5,898 nt of DNA from Candidatus Sabulitectum sp. (GCA_029934845.1 JAOZLN010000167.1:1-5898), one strand, 5' to 3'; positions 1 through 5,898 are shown, counted from the stretch's first letter. The notes: generated by a model not told the origin, from the letters alone. Numbers and translations are program-made.

Positions 1-2
1 GT

Positions 3-149
3 CAACAATTCCCACTGACCATATCAGGCATTAGCAGCCAGATGAGAAGCTCAGTAGATCTTACCCTTGATGCAGGCCCTCTTCCTGTCCGCACGCCTTC
101 TAAAGTGCTGGATTGCACAGGTTCAACGCCTGTGGAGGTAAGAAGTTAA
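3..149 (+). CDS. C-terminal end of a YrdC/Sua5/YciO-family protein (threonylcarbamoyl-AMP synthase type), partial
   Basis: The reading frame is open from the left edge and ends at TAA 147-149, giving the last 48 residues. The segment VDLTLDAGPLPVRTPSKVLD followed by CTGSTPVEVR matches the end of the YrdC fold, where family members read roughly 'VDLIIDGGP...PSTVVDLTG...VLRxG'. Family members with this function join threonine, bicarbonate and ATP into threonylcarbamoyl-AMP for the t6A37 modification of tRNA in the cytoplasm; YciO paralogues look similar but have a less certain role. Two oddities are visible: the usual PST[VI] motif reads PSKV, and the protein stops one residue after the conserved Arg, where relatives normally carry a Gly and a few more residues. 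Sua5, TsaC-like and YciO types cannot be separated from this fragment, so no symbol is given. The family call is fairly sure; catalytic competence is not. Confidence 0.72.
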   Translation, partial: QQFPLTISGISSQMRSSVDLTLDAGPLPVRTPSKVLDCTGSTPVEVRS

Positions 150-151
150 TA

Positions 152-170
152 CAGCCGGTTCTACCGCCTG
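152..170 (+). other. small hairpin just after the YrdC-like gene
   Basis: CAG(c)CGGT-TCT-ACCG(c)CTG forms a 7-bp stem interrupted by one C-C mismatch, with a 3-base loop, three bases after the TAA at 147-149. It is followed by AAAGCAAAAC rather than a T run, so it is not a standard intrinsic terminator. It could protect the 3' end of the transcript or be chance. Confidence 0.3.
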
Positions 171-206
171 AAAGCAAAACAGATTCCATACATCCGGTTA
201 CGGAAG

Positions 207-240
207 CCAGGCGACTATACCTGGAATTTGCTATTGTTTT
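207..240 (+). terminator. possible weak terminator between the YrdC-like gene and the glycosyltransferase gene
   Basis: CCAGG (207-211) pairs with CCTGG (220-224) across an 8-base loop and is followed by the T-rich run AATTTGCTATTGTTTT. A 5-bp stem with a broken T tract is well below a typical intrinsic terminator, so this is only a weak candidate. Together with the hairpin at 152-170 it is all that can be seen in the 117-base gap. The TATATT at 240-245 has no acceptable -35 box 16-18 bases upstream. Confidence 0.2.
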
Positions 241-255
241 ATATTGATTGAACAG

Positions 256-266
256 TAAGGGGGGGG
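256..266 (+). promoter_or_regulatory. ribosome binding site with an eight-G run abutting the start codon
   Basis: TAAGG followed by G's forms a Shine-Dalgarno sequence whose G run (259-266, eight G's) touches the ATG at 267. The AAGG portion lies about 6 bases from the start, a normal spacing. An in-frame TGA at 249-251 rules out a start further upstream, so this site fixes the start at 267. The long G run is a slippage-prone tract in a position where its length would change SD spacing. Confidence 0.7.
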
Positions 267-1730
267 ATGAAAAAGGAAATAATTCCGGTTGTGGTTCTGC
301 TTGTGGCTATTCTGCTTCCTTTGATCCTTTCCACCAGAGGGAATGACGGTCACTTTGTGTATACGCTGGATGACCCTTACATTCATCTGGCTCTTTCGGA
401 GAACATAGCACAGGGACATTACGGGATAAACCGGAATGAATTTACAGCACCATCCTCTTCTGTGCTGTGGCCATTTCTGCTGGTTCCTTTTTCCGCTGTT
501 TCTTTTTTCTTTCTTTCTCCGCTTTTGCTCAATACAATTTTTGCAGTGCTTACAGTCTTTCTTCTTCACCGTTTCTTTGGCCGCAGGGGTTTGTTTGTAA
601 CCATTGCTTCTATTTTTGCCTTCAATCTGGCCGGGCTCGTGCTTACTGGAATGGAGCACAGTCTGCAATTGCTGCTTGTTGTTGCAATTGCACTTGGAGT
701 ATCAAAATACCCTGCGAATCGCAGAGTTCCTTTGTGGCTGGCGATCTCACTGGTTGCTGCTCCTCTGGTACGATACGAGTGTCTTGCGGTTTCACTTCCA
801 GTTCTGGCGTTTTTGTTTGCAGCAGGTGACAGGAAAAAAGCACTGGTACTTTTTCTTGTATTGGCTGTTCTGCTTGGCGGATATTCTGTGTTTCTTGTAA
901 ATATGGGTTTAAGCCCAATGCCAGCTTCGGTCAACGCCAAGTCTGCCGTGGTGAGTGATTCCGGCAGCATGGCTTCAATTCTGGGGAATCTGGTTAATTC
1001 TCTGAAAAGTCTAAGAGGGCTGGTTCAACTGTTTATGCTGGTTCCTCTTGTTTCTCTGTTTTTCAGTAAAAAAAGAAGCAGGATAGAAAAGCTTCTTGCA
1101 GCTACTGCTATGGTTGCAGTTATTCTTCATCTTGTAGTGGGCAGATCCGGGTGGTTTCACAGGTATGGTGTTTACATGTGGGCTTTCTCAATTCTGATCA
1201 CTTTTCAGTTGTACAGGAATATTCTGGAAAAGCAGAGAATTCCTGCAGTGATCCTTCTGCTTGTTCTAAGCGCAGATTATCTTAGTGGTTACACGAAGAT
1301 CACATATGCTTCCGGTAATATCTATCAGCAGCAGTATCAGATGAGAAGGTTTGTTCATGGCTGGTTGCAGGAACCGGTTGCAGTTAACGACCTGGGTCTG
1401 GTCTCTATGGGCTACGATGAATACGTGCTTGATCTCTGGGGTCTTGCCACGCCTGCAGCTCTTCAGGGGGCTTCAGACCCTGCATGGGTAGACTCTGTTG
1501 CTGCTGTTAACGGAGTGAACTATGCAATTGTCTACAGAGACGAGATCCCGGGAATACAGCACTGGGTTCATGTGGCAAGAATGCAGATCGCTCCTCCTCT
1601 GGTTGTGTGTGTAAACGGCGGAGTAGACTTTCTTGCAGCTCCATGGGCGTCTGCTGATTCTTTAAGAGTTATGCTGTATGATTTCAAGGAAACTGTGCCT
1701 GGTGGAATAGAAATTGATATTATCAGGTAA
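267..1730 (+). CDS. predicted GT-C-fold membrane glycosyltransferase (487 aa)
   Basis: Multi-pass inner-membrane protein with roughly ten hydrophobic segments (about residues 5-22, 66-100 as two, 108-124, 131-145, 155-183, 191-211, 251-267, 276-292, 301-317 and 325-339), then a mostly soluble C-terminal part from about 345. GT-C hallmarks are present: the first outer loop carries Asp35-Asp36 in LDDPYIHLALSENIAQGHYG, the position where GT-C enzymes place a catalytic or metal-binding acidic residue. Further family-like motifs are TGMEH (127-131), RYE (169-171), RYG (299-301), and DLG (375-377) with DLWGLATP (389-396), which resembles the 'vvDl.GL.dp' block of arabinofuranosyl/mannosyltransferase-like proteins. 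Such enzymes use polyprenyl-phosphate sugars to glycosylate lipids, glycans or proteins on the outer face of the membrane; donor and acceptor here are unknown. ATG 267 is preceded by a strong SD and an in-frame stop. The next gene begins 37 bases downstream, so the two are probably cotranscribed. Class call is by motif and topology, not by a specific family match. Confidence 0.68.
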   Translation: MKKEIIPVVVLLVAILLPLILSTRGNDGHFVYTLDDPYIHLALSENIAQGHYGINRNEFTAPSSSVLWPFLLVPFSAVSFFFLSPLLLNTIFAVLTVFLLHRFFGRRGLFVTIASIFAFNLAGLVLTGMEHSLQLLLVVAIALGVSKYPANRRVPLWLAISLVAAPLVRYECLAVSLPVLAFLFAAGDRKKALVLFLVLAVLLGGYSVFLVNMGLSPMPASVNAKSAVVSDSGSMASILGNLVNSLKSLRGLVQLFMLVPLVSLFFSKKRSRIEKLLAATAMVAVILHLVVGRSGWFHRYGVYMWAFSILITFQLYRNILEKQRIPAVILLLVLSADYLSGYTKITYASGNIYQQQYQMRRFVHGWLQEPVAVNDLGLVSMGYDEYVLDLWGLATPAALQGASDPAWVDSVAAVNGVNYAIVYRDEIPGIQHWVHVARMQIAPPLVVCVNGGVDFLAAPWASADSLRVMLYDFKETVPGGIEIDIIR

Positions 1731-1753
1731 TGTGTGATATGGGACTTAATAAC

Positions 1754-1760
1754 AGGGAGG
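1754..1760 (+). promoter_or_regulatory. Shine-Dalgarno sequence for the GTG-started lipoprotein gene
   Basis: AGGGAGG lies 7 bases before the GTG at 1768. It supports this non-ATG start, which yields a well-formed lipoprotein signal peptide. The nearby ATG at 1739 is in another frame. Confidence 0.85.
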
Positions 1761-1767
1761 GAAAATT

Positions 1768-3210
1768 GTGAGATATTTAATAACAACTCTTGTTTCATTA
1801 TTGCTGGTTGCAGCCACCGGGTGCATGGGTGGAGGAGGCGGAGGATCAGTGCTGCTGGGCCAGATGCCTCAAGGCTATGACATGTACATAACCATTGATC
1901 CGGAATCAATGGATCTGGCAGGCATTCTTGAAATGCTGGAAGATGTTCTTCCTGAAGATGCTATTGAAAAAATAGAGGATCTGAACCTTGATCTTGACCC
2001 GTTTGTCTGGGACGAATGGAAAGAAGAACTTGGTATTCTTGACGGAGAGATAGGTGTTATTTCTTTAACTGAGGATGAGGAGATAGTAGCATTCTTTCTT
2101 CCGTGCGGTGATGGGGCAGAACTGAAAGAATTCGTTGAAGATTCAGACTTTGGTGACACAGAGTTTCTTGCTCTGGGAGAGTACACCGTTATGGTAGTAG
2201 CCTGGGACGACGATGACCTGCTGGATAACCTTGAGGATGCTCTTGCAGATGACCCTCTTTCCTCGGGCGATGACTTTATCGCAATGAACAGTGCTACTGT
2301 TGTGGATAACTCATGTATCAACTTTTTCTTCTCGGAAGAGGTTACTGATGTTCCAATTTATGGAGTCTTCAGCAGCAACAGCAGTGAGAGTGTGCTGAAG
2401 ATCACTGTTATTACTGATAATGATGAGGTTGAACTTTACACAGGGCTGGCCGGAGAGGGGCTTCAAAGCGGTAGCATTAAATTCCCCGAGAACACCATGG
2501 CTGCAGTAAGGTACACCCTGGACATGGAATGGCTTGCAGCAGAGTATGAGAACCTGCTTGATGGCACTGCGACCACCAATCTTGAGGATATCGAAGCAGG
2601 TCTTCCATTTATCGGTTTTGATTCTCTCGAGGAATTCATCGCAGTATTCCAGGGCGATTTCTGTATCTCAATTCAGGAGATAGAGCTGGACGAGTACAAT
2701 GAGTTCGAGAGCATGGAAGGAACCATTGCAATTTCACTCCGGGATCCTGATAAATTCATGTCTTCTCTTGATATGGTATCTCTTTTTGCTGAAGCAGATC
2801 GTGATGAAGTTGACGATATCACCACCTATGAGATCAACGAGAATGGAGAGAGCTTCTTCTACTTTATCGCCAATGATGTTTTTTATGTGACAATGAACAT
2901 TGACCCTGAGGACATTCTTGATGGAGTTTCAGCGGGGGACTACTTCAGGGGTGATGTTGCCTCCAGCGGATTTATGGGAGGAGCTGTTGACCCTGAGGGA
3001 ATTCTTGAGGGAATTCAGGCTGATGATGAAACTGAAGAGATCATTGCTGCCCTGTTCGAGGACCGTGCAGTGTTTTCCGTCTCTATAGATGGGCAGATGT
3101 TCACATCTACCACTGTTGCCGGGCCGGATGTACTGAAATCTCTTATCGCTCTGGTGGGACTTTTTGCAGAGAAGGCAGAAGACTCAGCAACGTCATATGA
3201 TATGATCTAG
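1768..3210 (+). CDS. acidic envelope lipoprotein of unknown function (480 aa)
   Basis: Starts at GTG 1768. The N-terminus is a lipoprotein signal: Arg2, a hydrophobic core at 4-16, and an AATGC lipobox with Cys19 as the lipidated residue. A six-glycine linker (21-26) follows. No Asp or Lys sits directly after the Cys (it is Met20). The mature protein is strikingly rich in Asp and Glu, for example the run of four Asp near residues 150-153, and has no further transmembrane helix. A DPE-plus-ILE/ILD motif recurs: DPES at 44, DPEDILDG at 379 and DPEGILEG at 408. The halves at about 34-200 and 245-440 show similar order (hydrophobic strand, Asp, helix, 'L.FD/LD..', strand-rich stretch), suggesting an internal duplication. 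The layout resembles large uncharacterised lipoproteins of the DUF3352 or DUF4836 kind ('P.....+.+D...L'), but I cannot confirm membership. No catalytic motif is recognised. The next gene starts 8 bases after the TAG, consistent with translational coupling. Confidence 0.85.
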   Translation: MRYLITTLVSLLLVAATGCMGGGGGGSVLLGQMPQGYDMYITIDPESMDLAGILEMLEDVLPEDAIEKIEDLNLDLDPFVWDEWKEELGILDGEIGVISLTEDEEIVAFFLPCGDGAELKEFVEDSDFGDTEFLALGEYTVMVVAWDDDDLLDNLEDALADDPLSSGDDFIAMNSATVVDNSCINFFFSEEVTDVPIYGVFSSNSSESVLKITVITDNDEVELYTGLAGEGLQSGSIKFPENTMAAVRYTLDMEWLAAEYENLLDGTATTNLEDIEAGLPFIGFDSLEEFIAVFQGDFCISIQEIELDEYNEFESMEGTIAISLRDPDKFMSSLDMVSLFAEADRDEVDDITTYEINENGESFFYFIANDVFYVTMNIDPEDILDGVSAGDYFRGDVASSGFMGGAVDPEGILEGIQADDETEEIIAALFEDRAVFSVSIDGQMFTSTTVAGPDVLKSLIALVGLFAEKAEDSATSYDMI

Positions 3211-3218
3211 GCGCTGGT

Positions 3219-5744
3219 ATGCTGTTCATAACACTGTTCTTTCTGCTGTCAGTTAACAACGATCTTGAGAATTCGCTGGCAGTAAGAGATTTTGATTCAG
3301 CCCTGGAGTTCGCAGGGGAATCTGATTCCTTGAAGGCTGTTGTTTTTAGCAGCAGCGGTAGTTACACCATGGCCGCAATGCTTTTCCAGAGGGCTTTTGA
3401 AAAAGAGCCCTCTGCAGGGTTGTTCTGTGATATCTGGAATGCGGTGGCAGGTTCAACCGAACACTATGGTTCCCTGTCTGCTGCCGGCCTGAGGGAAGAG
3501 CTTGTGTTGTGGGGTAATCAGTTATCCTGGTCTTCTTCCGATCTGCTCTCTCTTATCGAGTCATCAAGCATGCTGGATGACAGCCTGCTTACTGACAGCC
3601 TTGTTCTGGTTCTTACAGACGGGTTCCAGGGCTCGCTTGAGGCTTCCAGTGTTATTGGCTGGAGGTTTTACGATGATCTGTATCCCGTCTGGAACAATGA
3701 TTCAGCCAGGGTAGTTGTTCTGGAAGAATTTATTGAAGAGTGGGGAGAAAAGTCAGAGCTCTGGCGGAGCAGAGCATGGCAGTACACCCTTGCAGCTGTG
3801 AAAGAAACATCAGACTCTCTGCAATGGAAAGACTTTTTTGCACAGTGGCAGGAGACCTGTCCGGAAGACCCGTTGATGTACCTTACAGGTGCTGCTTTTT
3901 GTATCGACAGAGATTCTTCCTGGACCCAGGCACTTCTTCTTGCAGAAGCAGGTCTTGACCTGATGCAGGATGGCTGGACAACTTCAGAGATTCCTCCAGA
4001 GGAATGGTTGCTCACAGGAAAGGCCATGGAAGCTGGTCTCCAGTTCAGAAGACTGTTTGCCATGGCTGGTCTTGGCCGGCGGGAGCAGGCTCTTGAAGAA
4101 CTGGGCGAAGTAATTTCTGCAACAAATTTCGATACAGATGACTACCACACAAGATCATCTCTCTTCTGGCTTGAAGGAAAACTGTTTCTTGCAGCCGGAG
4201 ATACATTAAGTGCCCTTGGAAGCTTTACTGAATCTGCAATTGCCGGTGAAGTACGGGACCGCTGGAGTGGTTACTCTGTTCTGGCCATGGACAGTATTCT
4301 TCCCTCTGCCGTAACTCCATTGCAGTGGGCGCGGGAATACACCTGTTACTCAGGCCCTCTTTTCTCTGATGTTACGGGTATGCTCGGGCCTGACAGCCTT
4401 TTAAAGGGAACCAGAATATCATGGTGTGACTGGAATGGTGACGGTTTTTCCGATCTTTTTACAGGCAAACTTCTTTTTCAGAATGTTGATGGATCCGTCT
4501 TTACCGATGTAACTTCTATGTCCGGTCTTGATTTCTGCAGGGGCAACGGTGGAATATGGGGCGACATCAACGGTGATGGTGTACCTGATCTGGTAACATC
4601 CGGAAACCCGGTTCAGCTGTTTGTGAATCGCAGCGGGGTTCTTGAGGATGTCACAGAGGCCATCGGAATTATACCTACCGATGCCTCTGTTGAAGGGGTT
4701 GCTCTGCTGGACTGGAACGCCGACGGGTGGCTAGATCTGTATCTTGCCAGCTACGAGAGTGGCCAGGGATCCGGTACTGCGGATGCATTTTACCTGGGAA
4801 GTGAAGACGGTTTCATTCCTGCGGGAGCCGAGCTGGGAATGATACCTTTCCTGGAAGAGCATCTTTGCGGCAGAGGTGTAAGCCCCTGCGACTTCGATCT
4901 TGACGGAGACATGGATATTTTTGTCTCTAATTACAGACTGCAGGAGAATTTTTTGTGGGAGAATGAAGATGGTGAGGCGGTTAACACCGCCCTTTCCCGG
5001 GGAATCACAGGAGTGAATGTTGACGGATGGTGGGGACACACAATAGGCAGCGCATGGGGTGACTTCGACAATGACGGAGACTGGGATCTTTTTTCAGCCA
5101 ATCTTGCTCATCCAAGATACATTGAGTTCTCAGACAGAAGCATGCTGCTTCAGAACAATGGGAATTCCTTCACAGACATTCGTGCAAACTCAGGGATCAG
5201 TTTTGAAGAAACCCATTCAAATCCCGTATGGGGTGATTTCAATAATGACGGTTTGCTTGATCTGTTCATAACTTCAATTTATCCAGACAGAAGATCTTAC
5301 CTTTACATGAATTGCGGTAACTTGCAATTTGAAGATGTGACATGGCTTTCCGGAGCGAGAGTTTTTAATGGATGGGGTGCCGCTGCAGCAGATTTTGACC
5401 AGGACGGTCTGCTTGATCTGGCAATTGGTTCAGGAGATGGACCAACTCTTCTAAGGAACACAACCTTTTGGGGTGACGGCAGCTGGCAGCTTGTGCATGT
5501 TGTTCCTCCGGAAGGTGTGAATCGTTCAGCCCTGGGTTGTATTGTCACACTGGAGCAGAATGGTGTTGTGTTTATGCGGCAGATTGAAGGAGGCAGCGGT
5601 ACAACGAGCCAGAACAGTGGCCTGCTGCATTTCGGGCTGCCCTGTGATGATGCTTTTCTGCTTAAGCTGTACATTCCCGGAGAAAAGGAACCGGTAAGAG
5701 AATTTTATAGTTTTCCAGGATCAACTATTTCAATCGGTGGATGA
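3219..5744 (+). CDS. TPR-like, FG-GAP/VCBS propeller and ASPIC/UnbV domain protein (841 aa)
   Basis: Three parts are visible. (a) Residues 1-12 are hydrophobic and could act as a signal, but without the usual basic residues. (b) About 20-370 is helical, with TPR-like pieces such as SYTMAAMLFQRAFEKEPS near 48-65 and GRREQALEEL followed by an A-GD-LSALGSF helix pair near 285-345. (c) From about 380 there are FG-GAP/VCBS repeats: seven Asp-rich motifs of DxDxDG type starting at residues 404, 449, 498, 558, 615, 673 and 725, most preceded by an 'F.DVT..sG' element. The end (about 757-841) is an ASPIC/UnbV domain with NRSALG (768-773), GGSGTTSQ (791-798) and HFGL (804-807). Proteins of this class are normally exported and adhesive or carbohydrate/protein-binding; the TPR part suggests a protein contact. 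ATG 3219 is the first start codon after the in-frame TGA at 3198 and lies 8 bases beyond the upstream stop. Its SD is very weak, so coupling to the lipoprotein gene is likely. The exact ligand is unknown. Confidence 0.9.
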   Translation: MLFITLFFLLSVNNDLENSLAVRDFDSALEFAGESDSLKAVVFSSSGSYTMAAMLFQRAFEKEPSAGLFCDIWNAVAGSTEHYGSLSAAGLREELVLWGNQLSWSSSDLLSLIESSSMLDDSLLTDSLVLVLTDGFQGSLEASSVIGWRFYDDLYPVWNNDSARVVVLEEFIEEWGEKSELWRSRAWQYTLAAVKETSDSLQWKDFFAQWQETCPEDPLMYLTGAAFCIDRDSSWTQALLLAEAGLDLMQDGWTTSEIPPEEWLLTGKAMEAGLQFRRLFAMAGLGRREQALEELGEVISATNFDTDDYHTRSSLFWLEGKLFLAAGDTLSALGSFTESAIAGEVRDRWSGYSVLAMDSILPSAVTPLQWAREYTCYSGPLFSDVTGMLGPDSLLKGTRISWCDWNGDGFSDLFTGKLLFQNVDGSVFTDVTSMSGLDFCRGNGGIWGDINGDGVPDLVTSGNPVQLFVNRSGVLEDVTEAIGIIPTDASVEGVALLDWNADGWLDLYLASYESGQGSGTADAFYLGSEDGFIPAGAELGMIPFLEEHLCGRGVSPCDFDLDGDMDIFVSNYRLQENFLWENEDGEAVNTALSRGITGVNVDGWWGHTIGSAWGDFDNDGDWDLFSANLAHPRYIEFSDRSMLLQNNGNSFTDIRANSGISFEETHSNPVWGDFNNDGLLDLFITSIYPDRRSYLYMNCGNLQFEDVTWLSGARVFNGWGAAAADFDQDGLLDLAIGSGDGPTLLRNTTFWGDGSWQLVHVVPPEGVNRSALGCIVTLEQNGVVFMRQIEGGSGTTSQNSGLLHFGLPCDDAFLLKLYIPGEKEPVREFYSFPGSTISIGG
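4368..5417 (+). repeat. seven-unit FG-GAP/VCBS repeat region within the 841-aa protein
   Basis: The calcium-type motifs are DWNGDGFSD (404), DINGDGVPD (449), DWNADGWLD (498), DFDLDGDMD (558), DFDNDGDWD (615), DFNNDGLLD (673) and DFDQDGLLD (725), spaced 45, 49, 60, 57, 58 and 52 residues apart. The companion DVT element is clear at 384, 430, 477 and 706, variant at 653 (DIR), and degenerate near 531 and 586. Seven units equal the blade number of an integrin-type beta-propeller. The acidic motif bind-site spacing (Asp at positions 1, 3 or Asn, 5 and 9) is kept in all seven units. Confidence 0.85.
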
Positions 5745-5772
5745 AGTCTGTCAGGTTTCCTGCGGTGGATGT

Positions 5773-5801
5773 TTGACATCGGCCATGAATGCGAATATCA
5801 T
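5773..5801 (+). promoter_or_regulatory. sigma70-type promoter for the gene starting at 5847
   Basis: A perfect -35 box TTGACA (5773-5778) is followed by a 17-base spacer and a -10 box TATCAT (5796-5801), which matches TATAAT in five of six positions. Transcription would begin near 5808, leaving a leader of about 39 bases before the ATG at 5847. Its place in a 102-base gap directly ahead of a new gene supports it. The match is to the E. coli-type consensus; whether this organism's main sigma factor uses it is not known. Confidence 0.6.
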
Positions 5802-5820
5802 CATGGTGTTGTGTTCATGG
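5783..5820. repeat. inverted repeat flanking the -10 box (possible operator or RNA hairpin)
   Basis: CCATGAA (5783-5789) and TTCATGG (5814-5820) are perfect reverse complements. The midpoint is at 5801.5, at the end of the TATCAT box, and the arms are 31 bases centre to centre, about three helical turns, so they would face the same side of DNA. As RNA in a readthrough transcript the stem can extend to about 12-13 pairs using G-U pairs, with a 14-base loop. No T run follows, so it is not an intrinsic terminator. Confidence 0.5.
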
Positions 5821-5836
5821 TGAGCACTCATTGAAT

Positions 5837-5841
5837 GGGGG
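5837..5841 (+). promoter_or_regulatory. ribosome binding site of the last gene
   Basis: GGGGG lies 5 bases (AAAAA) before the ATG at 5847. It favours 5847 over the in-frame ATG at 5835, which has no SD and directly follows an in-frame TGA (5832-5834). Confidence 0.6.
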
Positions 5842-5846
5842 AAAAA

Positions 5847-5898
5847 ATGCGATTATTTACGGTTGTGCTGCTGGTTGTTGCTGTATCAGCTTTCGCTG
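5847..5898 (+). CDS. start of a secreted or envelope protein, cut by the window end
   Basis: Seventeen codons are present, reading MRLFTVVLLVVAVSAFA. This is a compact signal peptide: Arg2, a hydrophobic core, then an AFA-type (Ala-X-Ala) signal peptidase I site. The gene therefore probably encodes a periplasmic, outer-membrane or secreted protein; nothing of the mature part is visible. It has its own SD and an apparent promoter, unlike the closely packed genes before it. Confidence 0.75.
   Translation, partial: MRLFTVVLLVVAVSAFA

Noticed and set aside
240..245. TATATT as a -10 box for the glycosyltransferase gene
   Set aside because: The hexamers 16-18 bases upstream match TTGACA in at most three positions, and the leader would be only about 15 bases and begin inside the SD area.
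231..970. Long minus-strand open frames opposite the glycosyltransferase gene (231-668, 566-970, 643-918)
   Set aside because: They lie opposite a membrane protein with good motifs and SD, have low-complexity or Ser/Lys/Arg-rich translations without recognisable domains, and look like antisense shadows.
1875..2321. Minus-strand open frame opposite the lipoprotein gene, very rich in Ser and Arg
   Set aside because: The Ser/Arg content is the direct complement of the Asp/Glu and Leu codons of the real gene; no domain is seen.
3668..4063. Minus-strand open frame opposite the TPR-like region
   Set aside because: No SD-led start or domain; the + strand frame is continuous across it with coherent helical repeats.
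5752..5762. CAGG-TTT-CCTG hairpin after the 841-residue gene as terminator
   Set aside because: A 4-bp stem with no T run; too weak to call.
5769..5834. Small ORF of 21 codons (MFDIGHECEYHHG...) in the gap before the last gene, in the same frame as both flanking genes
   Set aside because: SD is poor, it overlaps the promoter and inverted repeat, and the sense of order (three units in one frame separated by TGA) is easily chance. Stop-codon readthrough is not supported by anything else.
5835..5846. Upstream in-frame ATG (5835) as start of the last gene
   Set aside because: It lacks an SD, while 5847 has GGGGG at a 5-base spacing and gives a standard signal peptide with Arg at position 2.

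Overview
The window reads as an ordinary chromosomal stretch of a Gram-negative-type bacterium. The evidence is Shine-Dalgarno-led genes, all on the + strand and mostly with short gaps, a lipoprotein signal with a lipobox cysteine, and a large exported-looking protein with FG-GAP/VCBS repeats and a C-terminal ASPIC/UnbV domain. The style (very acidic lipoprotein, TPR plus FG-GAP plus ASPIC giant, mid-range GC by eye) recalls uncultured FCB-superphylum lineages such as Fermentibacteria-like bacteria. That placement is only an impression; nothing here is a phylogenetic marker. I see no IS element, CRISPR array, tRNA or rRNA.

Layout. (1) Bases 3-149 hold the last 48 codons of a YrdC/Sua5/YciO-family protein (threonylcarbamoyl-AMP synthase type). 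(2) A 117-base gap (150-266) carries two small hairpins and no convincing promoter. (3) 267-1730 encodes a 487-residue multi-pass membrane protein with the marks of a GT-C glycosyltransferase. (4) 1768-3210, with a GTG start and a strong SD, encodes a 480-residue, very acidic lipoprotein of unknown function with a recurring DPE motif and probably a duplicated fold. (5) 3219-5744 starts 8 bases after the lipoprotein stop, with almost no SD. It encodes an 841-residue protein: TPR-like helices, then seven FG-GAP/VCBS calcium-type motifs that could form one seven-bladed propeller, then an ASPIC/UnbV domain. (6) A 102-base gap (5745-5846) contains a near-consensus sigma70-type promoter (TTGACA, 17-base spacer, TATCAT) whose -10 box lies in the middle of a perfect 7-base inverted repeat. 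(7) At 5847 a new gene begins with a signal peptide and runs off the window.

How the genes may work together. The three complete genes (267-5744) are spaced like one transcription unit and all act at the membrane or outside it: a predicted polyprenyl-phosphate-sugar-dependent glycosyltransferase, an envelope lipoprotein and a propeller protein. The lipoprotein and propeller genes are probably translationally coupled. A joint surface or envelope function is an inference from position only. The final gene appears to have its own, possibly repressor-controlled, promoter. No clearly new defence or mobile system is visible; the most interesting items are the architecture of the 841-residue protein, the unknown acidic lipoprotein and the symmetric promoter at 5773-5820.
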